Shown here one piece after another: positions 17,631-25,583 of a stretch of DNA of 64,000 bases. Made by a program: the position numbers and the translations under genes. The stretch lies in assembly GCF_002117145.1 (NCBI RefSeq), contig NZ_CP008743.1, forward strand, positions 248,001 through 312,000. The letters are read 5' to 3'. The stretch comes from Candidatus Nucleicultrix amoebiphila FS5 (GTDB taxonomy: Bacteria > Pseudomonadota > Alphaproteobacteria > Caedimonadales > Nucleicultricaceae). The notes below the pieces were generated by a model, which searched no databases, was not told the DNA's origin, and saw nothing but the letters and a program-made list of their open reading frames with translations. Position 1 is the first letter of the stretch. Every line of letters begins with the position of its first letter.

Positions 17631-17773
17631 TCAAGTTAGCCCTGTTTTTAATTTTTATAAAATAACTTTTTATGAATTATTAACTTTTTTTAAGTAGAAT
17701 GTAAACAGTTATAAAAACAAGTACTTCACTCCTAAACAGAAGTCGACCGACAGATCTTACAAAGGAGAGAATC
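17631..17773. promoter_or_regulatory. Divergent promoter region of the envelope redox island
   Basis: 143 bp of very AT-rich DNA separate the outer-membrane barrel operon (leftward) from the TlpA-like gene (rightward). No exact consensus boxes stand out; AAAGGAGAGA at 17760-17769 is the strong ribosome-binding site of the TlpA-like gene. Confidence 0.5.
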
Positions 17774-18274
17774 ATGATCACTAAATGTTTAACCTTGCAA
17801 ACAATAAGATATGTCTTTGTTGGGGTATTTTTATTTTATAGCCTCCCAGCATCCGCTACCCCCAATTTTACACTTCCTCTCTTAAATCAATCGGGACACA
17901 TTAGTTTAAGTGATTATCGTGGAAAAGTTGTGCTCATTGATATTTGGGCTTCATGGTGTGGGCCATGTCGCGTCTCATTCCCCCTTTATGATCAACTCTA
18001 TAAAGAATTAAAATCAAAAGGATTTGTTATTCTTGCGATTAACACCGATACAGATCTGAATAAAGCCAAGGAGTTTTTAAAGGCGACAGGCGTCAGCTAT
18101 CCTATTCTTTCAGATCCTGATGCACAGGTTGTATCACAGTTTAATCCTTCAACCATGCCCTATGCACTTTTACTCGATCGCCAAGGCAATATTGTGTCCA
18201 CCCATGGGGGGTTCTATGAGGACACTTTTGAATCGGAGATCAAACCAAAAGTTGTAGAGCTTGTTAATAAATAG
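17774..18274 (+). CDS. TlpA-like periplasmic thioredoxin-fold protein
   Basis: 166 residues: signal peptide or anchor (VFLFYSLPASA), then a TlpA/ResA-type fold with WASWCGPCR, cis-proline region STMPYALLLD and a GGF-YED end. Such proteins reduce disulfides on specific envelope clients, for example apocytochromes or copper proteins. Start chosen by AAAGGAGAG seven bases upstream. It is divergent from the DUF3570/DUF4266/ApbE/ScsB operon; ScsB would be its natural electron source, making it the likely link to the DUF4266 cysteines (inference). Confidence 0.92.
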   Translation: MITKCLTLQTIRYVFVGVFLFYSLPASATPNFTLPLLNQSGHISLSDYRGKVVLIDIWASWCGPCRVSFPLYDQLYKELKSKGFVILAINTDTDLNKAKEFLKATGVSYPILSDPDAQVVSQFNPSTMPYALLLDRQGNIVSTHGGFYEDTFESEIKPKVVELVNK

Positions 18275-18279
18275 AGCCT

Positions 18280-19005
18280 CTAACTCAGGTACTGAGCACC
18301 ATTCAGTGAAAACGTTGAACCTGTAATAAAGCTAGAGTCATCAGAAGCCAAAAACACGACGGCCCTAGCAATTTCTTCTGGATGACCCAAGCGTCCCACA
18401 GGGATTTGCGCAACGATTTTATCTAAGACATCAGGAGCCACAGCCCGCACCATATCCGTTTCGATATAGCCTGGAGCAATAGCATTGACTGTCACACCTT
18501 TTTTTGCATTTTCTAACGCTAAAGCTTTTGTAAATCCAATCATACCAGCCTTGGCCGCTGAATAATTTACCTGACCTATTTGTCCCTTTTGCGCATTGAT
18601 TGAGCTAATGTTAATAATGCGTCCAAATTGCCTCTCCCTCATAGGCTCGATCAGCAAACGCGTCATGTTAAAACATGAACTAAGATTCGTCTCCATCACA
18701 ACGTGCCACTGTTCTTCGGTCATCTTATGAAACATGGCGTCTTTAGTAATTCCAGCGTTATTCACCAGGATATCAATGCTTCCCAAGTCTCTTTGCACTT
18801 GAGCAATGCCCGCTGAACACGCTTTGTAATCGCTCACATCCCATTTATAAATATTAATACCTGTTTCAACTTTGAATTTTTTTGCAGCATCATCATTACC
18901 ATGATAGATCGCAGCAACAGTACATCCTGAATTTTTCAGCTCTTTAGAAATCGCTGCTCCAATTCCACGTGTGCCCCCAGTTACGAGCGCAATCCTTTTA
19001 GCCAT
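18280..19005 (-). CDS. phaB: Acetoacetyl-CoA reductase
   Basis: 241 residues, standard for PhaB. SDR motifs: TGGTRGIG nucleotide loop, NNAG, catalytic Ser with YSAAKAG (Tyr-x3-Lys), and IETDMVRAV. The enzyme reduces acetoacetyl-CoA to (R)-3-hydroxybutyryl-CoA with NADPH for polyhydroxybutyrate synthesis. Its start overlaps the end of phaC by 8 bp, which favours PhaB over the similar FabG. Confidence 0.92.
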   Translation of the reverse strand: MAKRIALVTGGTRGIGAAISKELKNSGCTVAAIYHGNDDAAKKFKVETGINIYKWDVSDYKACSAGIAQVQRDLGSIDILVNNAGITKDAMFHKMTEEQWHVVMETNLSSCFNMTRLLIEPMRERQFGRIINISSINAQKGQIGQVNYSAAKAGMIGFTKALALENAKKGVTVNAIAPGYIETDMVRAVAPDVLDKIVAQIPVGRLGHPEEIARAVVFLASDDSSFITGSTFSLNGAQYLS

Positions 19006-20281
19006 ATTTCCTCCACTGTGTTATTTTTTGATTTGTATTTAACCAACTTAGCAACGGTTGCCAAACATTTTTTTTAGCCTTACGTCCTGTAATCATTCCC
19101 ACATGGCCAAGAAGAGGTTGCAAAACTGTAACTTGCCGTAACTGTTTTGCCAGACTTAGGGCTGATGCTTCAGGAATAATGCGATCATTTTTTGGAATCA
19201 CCGTTAAAACAGGAAAGTCTAAAGACTCTAAATCAATTTTGAGAGAAGAAAGTGTAGAAGTTTCAGCTAATTCATTATTTAAGTACCAATTCACAAAACA
19301 TTCTTTTGCTACCTTCGGTGCTAGATCGACACAATCATTTACCCAATCTTCGAGTTCAACAAACTTCTTTTTCTCTGCAGGCTCCAAATTTTGAAAACGG
19401 CGAAATTTTTGAATACCCGCAAGTGGATTAAGACAGTGGAAGAGCATATTGAGAAAAAATCCGCTCACTTTACCTGAGTGTTGAATTTCGATTTCAACCA
19501 TTCTTGCACACAATTTTAAAAACGACCTGTTCTTAAATGATCGCTGTGAAAAGTCCCACGGCGTTGCCATGAGAATAATCCCATCAATGTCTATCTTACT
19601 TTCCATCAACGCTCCCAGCCCTAAAATGCCCCCCATGCAATACCCTGTTAGATAAAAAGGCAAGTCAGGAAAGTGTTGTCTGGATAAGCTCATAAGAGGT
19701 TTTAAATAATTCAGAACATACTCTCTGAGGCTGAAATCTTTTTGCTCTTCAGAATAATTTCCCCATTCAACCAACAAACATCGATATCCATTCTTAGAAA
19801 GGTAAGCCATCAAGCTGTTTTTTTCAGGAATATCAAAAACATGTGATCTATTAATCAAAGAGGGGATAAATAAAATGACCCCCTTCTCTGTGCCAGCTTT
19901 TAGATTATATTTTTGGCCATAATCCTTTACACGCACAGATCCTACTTGCAACAGTGTGGGAGCCTCAACAAACGCGTTATTTCGGGGCGATTCATAATAC
20001 TCCATAGCTCCTTGCATAAAGGTACCATATCTTTCAAAAGCCTGTCGTTGCAGATTCTCTATAACTTTTGCTTGATCTGGATACTTTTTAATGTGCTGAA
20101 TGGCATTTAAAAGCTGTTTAGAAAAGAAAATTGGCTCAACATTTTTTTCAAGTAAAGAAACCATCATCGTCTGTAAAGCACCTGCCCACAAATGCATGGC
20201 CGTTATATGATGGAAAGGATTTAAACGAAACCTGGCGTTCTGCTTGTTTTTTTTTTCAAAGGGCAATGGCAACCTGCTCAA
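18998..20281 (-). CDS. phaC: Polyhydroxyalkanoate synthase (5' end apparently frameshifted)
   Basis: 427 residues from the listed TTG start. Alpha/beta-hydrolase fold with the PhaC lipase-like box GYCMGG (catalytic Cys near 215), Asp in IPKNDRI and His in LGHVGM. It polymerises 3-hydroxyacyl-CoA at the granule surface. It is shorter than class I synthases (about 590 aa). The TTG at 20281 has no ribosome-binding site. An ATG at 20316, overlapping the stop of the preceding 56-codon gene, starts MKRLMSSSPKDFEQVAIAL and then meets TGA at CTT-TGA; skipping one T joins it exactly to EKKNKQNARF of the phaC frame. The true gene is therefore probably 18998-20316 with a +1 shift or a one-base indel. 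Confidence 0.88.
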   Translation of the reverse strand: MSRLPLPFEKKNKQNARFRLNPFHHITAMHLWAGALQTMMVSLLEKNVEPIFFSKQLLNAIQHIKKYPDQAKVIENLQRQAFERYGTFMQGAMEYYESPRNNAFVEAPTLLQVGSVRVKDYGQKYNLKAGTEKGVILFIPSLINRSHVFDIPEKNSLMAYLSKNGYRCLLVEWGNYSEEQKDFSLREYVLNYLKPLMSLSRQHFPDLPFYLTGYCMGGILGLGALMESKIDIDGIILMATPWDFSQRSFKNRSFLKLCARMVEIEIQHSGKVSGFFLNMLFHCLNPLAGIQKFRRFQNLEPAEKKKFVELEDWVNDCVDLAPKVAKECFVNWYLNNELAETSTLSSLKIDLESLDFPVLTVIPKNDRIIPEASALSLAKQLRQVTVLQPLLGHVGMITGRKAKKNVWQPLLSWLNTNQKITQWRKYG

Positions 20282-20311
20282 AATCTTTGGGGGATGAGGA
20301 CATAAGACGCT

Positions 20312-20482
20312 TCATAGATTAAAAGCTTTCCCTTGCTCAAGAGCCTCTTGCCATACATCTATGGCATGCTTCATAAACTCTTCCGTCGCTGTCATAAAGC
20401 TAGGCGAGAGCATCATTTCTTGATAATAGGCTTCAAAAACATCTAAATAAAGCCCAATGGATTCTTCTAGTTTTTTGTCCAT
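20312..20482 (-). CDS. Small acidic protein preceding phaC (56 aa)
   Basis: Hand-found frame: ATG at 20482 with GGAGGC six bases upstream, stop TGA at 20312. The 56 residues are acidic and predicted helical (KKLEESIGLYLDVFEAYYQEMMLSP, TEEFMKHAIDVWQEALEQG), reminiscent of phasins or PHA-synthase accessory subunits in composition, but I cannot assign a family. The stop overlaps an ATG of the phaC upstream segment in an ATGA arrangement, indicating translational coupling and a role in PHA synthesis (inference). Confidence 0.7.
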   Translation of the reverse strand: MDKKLEESIGLYLDVFEAYYQEMMLSPSFMTATEEFMKHAIDVWQEALEQGKAFNL

Positions 20483-20672
20483 ATTTTGCCTCCGTTTGAA
20501 AACTTAACCCAAAACTCAGCAGAAATAAATACGCTTGTTTTTTAGACTGCTTCTGAGCATTTCTCCTTAAAGACATTTGCATCCGACTCTTTAGTTTTAA
20601 GTAAAAAAATTTATTTTATTATATAGTTATAATTTTATGAAAATAATTTATACTATATTTACATCTTTTTTC

Positions 20673-20701
20673 TTGACATATGAGTAATTTAATAATATAT
20701 A
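20673..20701 (+). promoter_or_regulatory. Near-consensus sigma-70-type promoter
   Basis: TTGACA at 20673-20678, a 17-base spacer, and TATATA at 20696-20701. The next protein start on this strand is more than 750 bp downstream, so the promoter may drive an RNA gene. Confidence 0.6.
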
Positions 20702-20707
20702 TGACTT

Positions 20708-21000
20708 ATGTTTGTTCTGCAGAATAACATTTACGCTTGCCTCTCTCCCCCAACAAGAGGGATGGGCGTAAGGATACGTGAAAGAAGTTAAAGAGGTCAT
20801 TAAGATCTTAAGACCACACAGTAAACGATCTTTTAGAAGGAACAGGGTTAGTTGCCCGCCGGCCCAGGACCTTTTAAGAAGATTTTTAGAGTGTTAAAAG
20901 AATTTTTCCCCGGTGAAAAACGGTATCATGCTCTTTCCTCCCTCAGCGTCCTGAGCCACCCAGGCGATGGGGGAGTGAAAGAGTCATCACCCAAGAACAA
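20708..21000 (+). ncRNA. Candidate structured RNA downstream of a strong promoter
   Basis: Downstream of the promoter at 20673 two stable foldings can be drawn. The first pairs TTACGC (20731-20736) with GCGTAA (20766-20771) and, inside it, CCTCT (20740-20744) with AGAGG (20756-20760). The second pairs CTCTTTC (20931-20937) with GAAAGAG (20977-20983) and CTCCC (20938-20942) with GGGAG (20971-20975), enclosing a TCAG/CTGA hairpin. I looked for tmRNA, SRP RNA and RNase P core motifs and did not see them; 6S RNA cannot be excluded. Boundaries are guesses. Confidence 0.35.
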
Positions 21001-21020
21001 TAAAAAACATCGTCAGAAAA

Positions 21021-21158
21021 CGTCATCGCGCTGGTCTTTCAGAACCGCGACGCTCCAGCGTGCTTATTGGTAACCAAACCACGTCTCTGCGAGGCCCCTT
21101 GGCCGCGGCAGTCCATCTTGCTTATTTAACTGGATCACGTCGCTGCGCTCGTGATGAC
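21021..21158. repeat. Palindromic intergenic repeat, unit 1
   Basis: This 138 bp unit runs from CGTCATCGCG to CGTGATGAC. It contains TTTCAGAACCGCG, TATTGGTAACCAAACCACGTC, TGCGAGGCCCCTTGGCCGCG and GGATCACGTCGCTGCGCTCG. Its outer ends (GTCATCGCG.../...CGTGATGAC) are complementary. This type of sequence resembles the dispersed palindromic repeats of host-associated alphaproteobacteria. Confidence 0.85.
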
Positions 21159-21172
21159 GCACTTCTATAGGC

Positions 21173-21313
21173 CGTCATCGCGCCGATTCTTTCAGAACCG
21201 CGGGGCGATTCAGCGTGTTTATTGGTAACCAAACCACGTCCCTGCGAGGCCCCTTGGCCGCGGCAGTCCATATTGCTTATTTAACTGGATCACGTCGCTT
21301 CGCTCGTGATGAC
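21173..21313. repeat. Palindromic intergenic repeat, unit 2
   Basis: Second copy (141 bp) in the same orientation, about 90% identical to unit 1 by eye, with small differences such as CGATTCTTTC for TGGTCTTTC and CATATTGC for CATCTTGC. Confidence 0.85.
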
Positions 21314-21322
21314 AAGAGAGGC

Positions 21323-21351
21323 CCCTGCGAGGCCCCTTGGCCGCGGCAGTC
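21323..21351. repeat. Palindromic intergenic repeat, partial third unit
   Basis: Only the core CCTGCGAGGCCCCTTGGCCG plus CGGCAGTCT remains, matching the middle of units 1 and 2. Confidence 0.75.
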
Positions 21352-21463
21352 TAGCCCAGGGCCAAAAACTTATTTTAATTATTTTCAATCTTTGGATCAA
21401 AGGTTGCTTTTTGACGAAACTACATTATATGTGAAACAAGAATGAAACTAAGAGGCTTTAAAC

Positions 21464-22366
21464 GTGGCTTTTACACATATTTTGATGGCACTCGCCGTAT
21501 GCTTCCTTTGGGGCTGCAATTTTATCGCTATTAAATATAGCTACGAGTCTTTTCCCCCCTTTGCCTCTTTGACGATTCGTTTTATCTTAACGTTGATTCC
21601 TCTTATTTTCTTTGTTCCACGACCAAAATGTTCATGGGGGTTGCTCTTTAAGATCAGCCTATTTCAATGGATTGGTCAATTCGGCATGAGCTATAGCGCA
21701 ATTTATCTTGGGTTAACCCCCGGACTTACGGCTCTTCTTCTTCAATCTCACATTATTTTCACCCTACTTATTTCTATCTTTTTTTATCAATACAAACCAC
21801 AGATGATAGAACTATTAGGAATCTGCATCGCGGTCCTTGGTTTTTCCCTCATAGGCTCTCAAATTGATGGGGCTATTTTTATTGGAGGGTTTCTCTGCGT
21901 ATTATTTGCAGGTCTTTCCATTGCCTGCTCTACGATGATTCTTAGGGGGCAACGCAATTTGAATATGTTTCAGATTATTATTTGGAGTTGCATATTTCCT
22001 ATTCTCCCCATGTATGGCCTTTCTTGGTTCTTTGAAGGTCCACAGGCTGTTTTTGAAGGTTTTTCAAAACTTACGGTTAATGCAGGAATTAGCCTTCTTT
22101 ATACAGCTTATTTCTCAACGATTGTCGCAACACCTCTTTGGGGGATATTACTTAAGAATTATGAGCCTGCCAAAATAACTCCTTTTATGTTGCTTATCCC
22201 AGTGTTTGCCATGATTTCATCATACTTTGCTTTTGGCGAGACTTTAACGACAACATCCATTCTCGCCAGCGCTCTTACGATCATTGGATTATTCGTGAAC
22301 CAACTATCAAGAAGACTTACAAATCGTTTTATTACGGCAAAGGAATCCAGAATAGAAAAGGCCTAA
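21464..22366 (+). CDS. EamA/DMT family transporter
   Basis: 300 residues with ten predicted membrane helices in two repeats, as in EamA (DMT) exporters: FLWGCNFIAIKY in the first repeat and a matching second repeat with LLIPVFAMISSYFAFGE. Such proteins export amino acids or other metabolites across the inner membrane; substrate unknown. The start is GTG at 21464 with AAGAGGC nine bases upstream. The stop is 7 bp before rlmH, so the two may be cotranscribed. Confidence 0.9.
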   Translation: MAFTHILMALAVCFLWGCNFIAIKYSYESFPPFASLTIRFILTLIPLIFFVPRPKCSWGLLFKISLFQWIGQFGMSYSAIYLGLTPGLTALLLQSHIIFTLLISIFFYQYKPQMIELLGICIAVLGFSLIGSQIDGAIFIGGFLCVLFAGLSIACSTMILRGQRNLNMFQIIIWSCIFPILPMYGLSWFFEGPQAVFEGFSKLTVNAGISLLYTAYFSTIVATPLWGILLKNYEPAKITPFMLLIPVFAMISSYFAFGETLTTTSILASALTIIGLFVNQLSRRLTNRFITAKESRIEKA

Positions 22367-22373
22367 AGAGTTA

Positions 22374-22826
22374 ATGAAAATAAGTATTTTAAGTGTTGGC
22401 TCCTTCAAAACATCCCCCTTTATCCCCTTGATAAAAGAGTATCTTACAAGAATAAACTATACGGTTCAGTTTATAGAAATTGAGTTCAAAAAAAAAGTGC
22501 ATGGTCAAAAGACACATGAAGCACTCTTGATTCAAAAAGCTCTTCCTTCAAACGCTTACATTGTTGCCTTAGATGAAAAAGGTAAGCATATGACGAGTCC
22601 TGAACTCGCAAAACATTTTGAAGATCAACAAGTAAAAGGTCATAGCCACTTTGTGTTTATTATTGGCGGCGCTGATGGTCTTGCACAAGAGATTCTTTCA
22701 AATGCGGATCTGCACCTTAGCTTTGGACGTTTAACCTGGCCCCATCAAATGGTGCGGCTTATGCTTTTAGAGCAGATTTATCGCGTTCAGCAGATTTTGA
22801 GTGGACATCCTTATCATCGGGCTTGA
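22374..22826 (+). CDS. rlmH: 23S rRNA (pseudouridine-1915-N3)-methyltransferase
   Basis: 150 residues, the usual RlmH/SPOUT length. Motifs: ILSVGSFK at the start, ALDEKGK, FIIGGADGL (SAM-binding knot) and FGRLTWPHQMVRLMLLEQIYR with final HPYHRA. It methylates pseudouridine 1915 of helix 69 of 23S rRNA on assembled ribosomes. Its 3' end overlaps the convergent lpxB by 68 bp. Confidence 0.97.
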   Translation: MKISILSVGSFKTSPFIPLIKEYLTRINYTVQFIEIEFKKKVHGQKTHEALLIQKALPSNAYIVALDEKGKHMTSPELAKHFEDQQVKGHSHFVFIIGGADGLAQEILSNADLHLSFGRLTWPHQMVRLMLLEQIYRVQQILSGHPYHRA

Positions 22827-23964
22827 TCTCTAAAACTTTCAAAATAGTCTTTGCTGCCCGCACACTAGGTATCTCGTCTCGATATCTCAGCATTTGTTTA
22901 AATTTCACAAAGGCTTCTAGTTGTTGTTGGGGGTTCTTTAAGATCCCAAGAAGCTTTTCAGAGAGTTTGCAAGCACTGCAAGCATCTTGTAAACATTCTG
23001 GTACAATTGAACGATTCAACAAGATGTTAACAAGACATACATGTCTTACGTAAACCATACTTCTCACAATCCAATACGTCAGAGGGTTGATCTTATAACC
23101 AATGACCATTGGTATTTGAGCTAAAGCCAGTTCAATAGCTACTGTCCCAGAGGCTGCCAACGCAAAATTTGATGCTTTCATACCTTGATATTTTTCTGCC
23201 GAATTAACCGAGATCACAGAAGGGCATTCCCAGGTTTTTCTATGCTTTTCAATCAGGGGGATATATTTTTCAAAAGTTTGAACAACAACAAAAAGATTAG
23301 GAATCTGTTTTTTCAGCTTCTTAATGGTTTCAGAAAACGTTGGCAGCAATTTCGTAATCTCACCTTCTCTGCTCCCTGGTAAAAGACAAAGAACCGTTGC
23401 AGAAGGGGGGATTTTATGACGCTTACGAAACAAGCTTCCGTCTGCTTCTTCTATATGAGCCTCAACAAGCGGATGCCCCACAAAAGTCGTCGGTAACCCT
23501 TCAACTTCAAAATAAGGCGGTTCCATCGGTAAAAGAGCTAACGCATGCGTAAGAACATGCCGACATTTTTTTGCTCTTCCCCGTCGCCACGCCCAAACTG
23601 TAGGCAAGCTATAGTGAATGACAGGAATACCCGATTTCTTAAGTTTTCTTGCTAATCTTAAACAAAATCCTGGGCTATCGATCGTTACCACCACGTCAGG
23701 CTTTTTATCAATCGCATCCTGATATGTTTGATTTAAACGTTTTAAAATCCTTGGTATGTGGGGAATAACTTCAAAAATTCCCATGATGGAAAGATCAGCC
23801 ATTGGAAAAAGACTGTTAAGTCCTGCTTCCTTCATGTGCGTGCCGCCAACACCAAAAAATCGAACAGATGTCAGCTTATTTAAAGCCGCCATAAGATGGC
23901 CCCCTAAGATATCGCCCGATGGCTCTCCTGCAACTATATAAACTTTAAGAGATTTCTTCATCAT
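22759..23964 (-). CDS. lpxB: Lipid-A-disaccharide synthase
   Basis: 401 residues. Family motifs: IVAGEPSGDILGGHLM, GVGGTHM, TIDSPGFCLRLARKLK, PTVWAWRRGRAKK, LPGSREGEI and the C-terminal ASGTVAIELALAQIPMVIGYK. The enzyme joins UDP-2,3-diacylglucosamine and lipid X in lipid A synthesis. It is the last gene of the operon and overlaps lpxI by about 20 bp. The charged tail (about 20 residues) extends into the convergent rlmH gene and is not conserved-looking. Confidence 0.97.
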   Translation of the reverse strand: MMKKSLKVYIVAGEPSGDILGGHLMAALNKLTSVRFFGVGGTHMKEAGLNSLFPMADLSIMGIFEVIPHIPRILKRLNQTYQDAIDKKPDVVVTIDSPGFCLRLARKLKKSGIPVIHYSLPTVWAWRRGRAKKCRHVLTHALALLPMEPPYFEVEGLPTTFVGHPLVEAHIEEADGSLFRKRHKIPPSATVLCLLPGSREGEITKLLPTFSETIKKLKKQIPNLFVVVQTFEKYIPLIEKHRKTWECPSVISVNSAEKYQGMKASNFALAASGTVAIELALAQIPMVIGYKINPLTYWIVRSMVYVRHVCLVNILLNRSIVPECLQDACSACKLSEKLLGILKNPQQQLEAFVKFKQMLRYRDEIPSVRAAKTILKVLEIKPDDKDVHSKSAERDKSALKA

Positions 23965-24790
23965 CCGTAACCCCTAAAAGAAAAAGTCCTTCACGATCAG
24001 CTAGTTTGATGGAATCATTAGCCTGCATCAAGATTACTCCCTCTGCTTCCATAACAATACCACCCAGACCTGCCTTTAAGGATTGTTCAACAGTTTTCAA
24101 TCCTATGGTAGGACGATCAACGCGTGTATCCTGTTGGGGTTTGACCATTTTAACGAGAATCCCCTTTGGCCCCTTTTTAAGCAAAGGAATAGATCTCTCG
24201 ATGAGATTATCTGTGCCTTCTATAGCTTCAACAGCTATCACTAAGCCCTGTTGCACGATCACAGACTGACCGACATCCACGATGCCCAAAGTTTGAGCAA
24301 CTTTTCTACCATGGATAATATCTTGAAAATAACTCTCATCAGGGTTTACTTTGCCCAATACGCCTCTTGGCGCAAGCAAGTCATGACCAATAATAGATTC
24401 TGGACTCAGGACTTTAATTTGAGAGTTTTCTTCAATAAGTTTTATTAAACCTCTTAATAAAGAATCATCGCCAAAAACTTTACCGACAAGTTTTGCCATC
24501 CATTGAGCGCCCAATCGATCTGGCTTAATTTCAGCCCACGAAGGTCTGTTAAATTTACCAGCAAAGACAAGTTCTCCAACTTGATGGTCCTTTAAAATTT
24601 CCAAACATTGTTGTATTTGTCCAACAGACGACCATGCATGGGGATGCTTTGATATAAATTCTTTATCTGCCTGCCCCTCAAACGCTAAAATTAAATAGTC
24701 ACGTCCCTCGTTGACACAGAAATGAGCGAGTCGTTCTGGAAGTGCTCCGCGTCCACATAAAATAGCTAATTTAGGAGGCTGCGAGTTCAT
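23945..24790 (-). CDS. lpxI: UDP-2,3-diacylglucosamine diphosphatase, LpxI type
   Basis: About 281 residues from the ATG at 24790 (an upstream GTG at 24811 or ATG at 24799 are alternatives; all overlap the end of lpxA). LpxI features: LAILCGRGALPERLA, FAGKFNRPSW, LLAPRGVLGKV, DVGQSVIVQQGLVIAVEAIEGTD, and KMVKPQQDTRVDRPTIG near the end. LpxI replaces LpxH in alphaproteobacteria and cleaves UDP-diacylglucosamine to lipid X and UMP. It lies between lpxA and lpxB, the classical position. Confidence 0.95.
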   Translation of the reverse strand: MNSQPPKLAILCGRGALPERLAHFCVNEGRDYLILAFEGQADKEFISKHPHAWSSVGQIQQCLEILKDHQVGELVFAGKFNRPSWAEIKPDRLGAQWMAKLVGKVFGDDSLLRGLIKLIEENSQIKVLSPESIIGHDLLAPRGVLGKVNPDESYFQDIIHGRKVAQTLGIVDVGQSVIVQQGLVIAVEAIEGTDNLIERSIPLLKKGPKGILVKMVKPQQDTRVDRPTIGLKTVEQSLKAGLGGIVMEAEGVILMQANDSIKLADREGLFLLGVTDDEEIS

Positions 24791-25583
24791 CAAGACCATT
24801 TTTGGGTGCACACAGTTTACGTTTTGTATCTTTCATTATAAATTGAACGACTTCAGAAACTTTGTCATTTGTCGATTCAGCGACCAGTTTTTTGATGCGT
24901 TCTTCCAAAGTTCCCAGTGGACTATAGATTTTTTGATAGGCATCTTGTAATGCCTGAATTTCATCGCGCGTTGCTCCTCTACGACGTAAACCAACAAGAT
25001 TGAGACCAGATAAAAATGCATGCTCTCCACGAACTGAGGCATAAGGAGGAACATCATGACTGACACCGCTCATACCGCCAACAATCGCATAACGTCCAAT
25101 ACGCACAAACTGGAGTACAGCTGCAAGACCGCCAATAATTGCAAAATCTTCAACAACCACATGACCTGCTAAAGTAGCGTTGTTTGCCATAATCACGTTA
25201 TTACCAATGATACAATCGTGGGCTACGTGACAGCTGGCCATATAAAGTCCATTGTTGCCCACAAGCGTCTTCATACCACCACCCTCAGTACCAGGCTGCA
25301 TTGTGACATACTCACGAATCATATTTTTCTCACCAATCGTCAGCGTTGATGGCTCTCCCTGGTATTTAAGGTCTTGAGGGCGATGTCCTAGGGAAGCAAA
25401 TGGATAAATCACTGTTCCTTTACCAATTGTCGTATTGCCCGTAATCACAACATGAGAGTGCAGTTTTACTTCATCATCCAGCGTCACATTTCCACTTACA
25501 TGACAAAATGGACCAATCTCGACATTGGTCCCCAGTTGAACTGATTTTTCCACTATGGCCGAAGGGTGGATATTTGCCGTCAT
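24771..25583 (-). CDS. lpxA: UDP-N-acetylglucosamine O-acyltransferase
   Basis: 270 residues with left-handed beta-helix hexapeptide repeats ([25 protein letters not shown] and so on), the catalytic His in [10 protein letters not shown], and [11 protein letters not shown] before a helical C-terminal domain. It performs the first lipid A step using 3-hydroxyacyl-ACP. Start overlaps the end of fabZ by 4 bp. Confidence 0.97.
   Translation of the reverse strand: MTANIHPSAIVEKSVQLGTNVEIGPFCHVSGNVTLDDEVKLHSHVVITGNTTIGKGTVIYPFASLGHRPQDLKYQGEPSTLTIGEKNMIREYVTMQPGTEGGGMKTLVGNNGLYMASCHVAHDCIIGNNVIMANNATLAGHVVVEDFAIIGGLAAVLQFVRIGRYAIVGGMSGVSHDVPPYASVRGEHAFLSGLNLVGLRRRGATRDEIQALQDAYQKIYSPLGTLEERIKKLVAESTNDKVSEVVQFIMKDTKRKLCAPKNGLDELAAS

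Larger units (their letters stand above)
20483..21463. other. Long region without protein genes: promoter, hairpins, palindromic repeats
   Basis: No convincing coding frame occurs in these 981 bp. The left 190 bp are extremely AT-rich; 20673-20701 holds a near-consensus promoter; 20731-20983 contains two strong hairpins; 21021-21351 consists of tandem repeat units with much higher GC than the surroundings. Confidence 0.7.

Noticed and set aside
20700-21000. tmRNA, RNase P RNA or SRP RNA in the gene-free region
   Set aside because: I looked for the T-arm with CCA, the GAGGAAAGTC core and the SRP GGAAGGAAGCAG loop and found none, so only a generic structured-RNA candidate is listed.
20852-21445. 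Plus-strand frames of 73 and 76 codons in the repeat region
   Set aside because: They follow the palindromic repeats and hairpins, have repetitive composition (repeated GPCEAPWPRQS-type text), and lack plausible starts.
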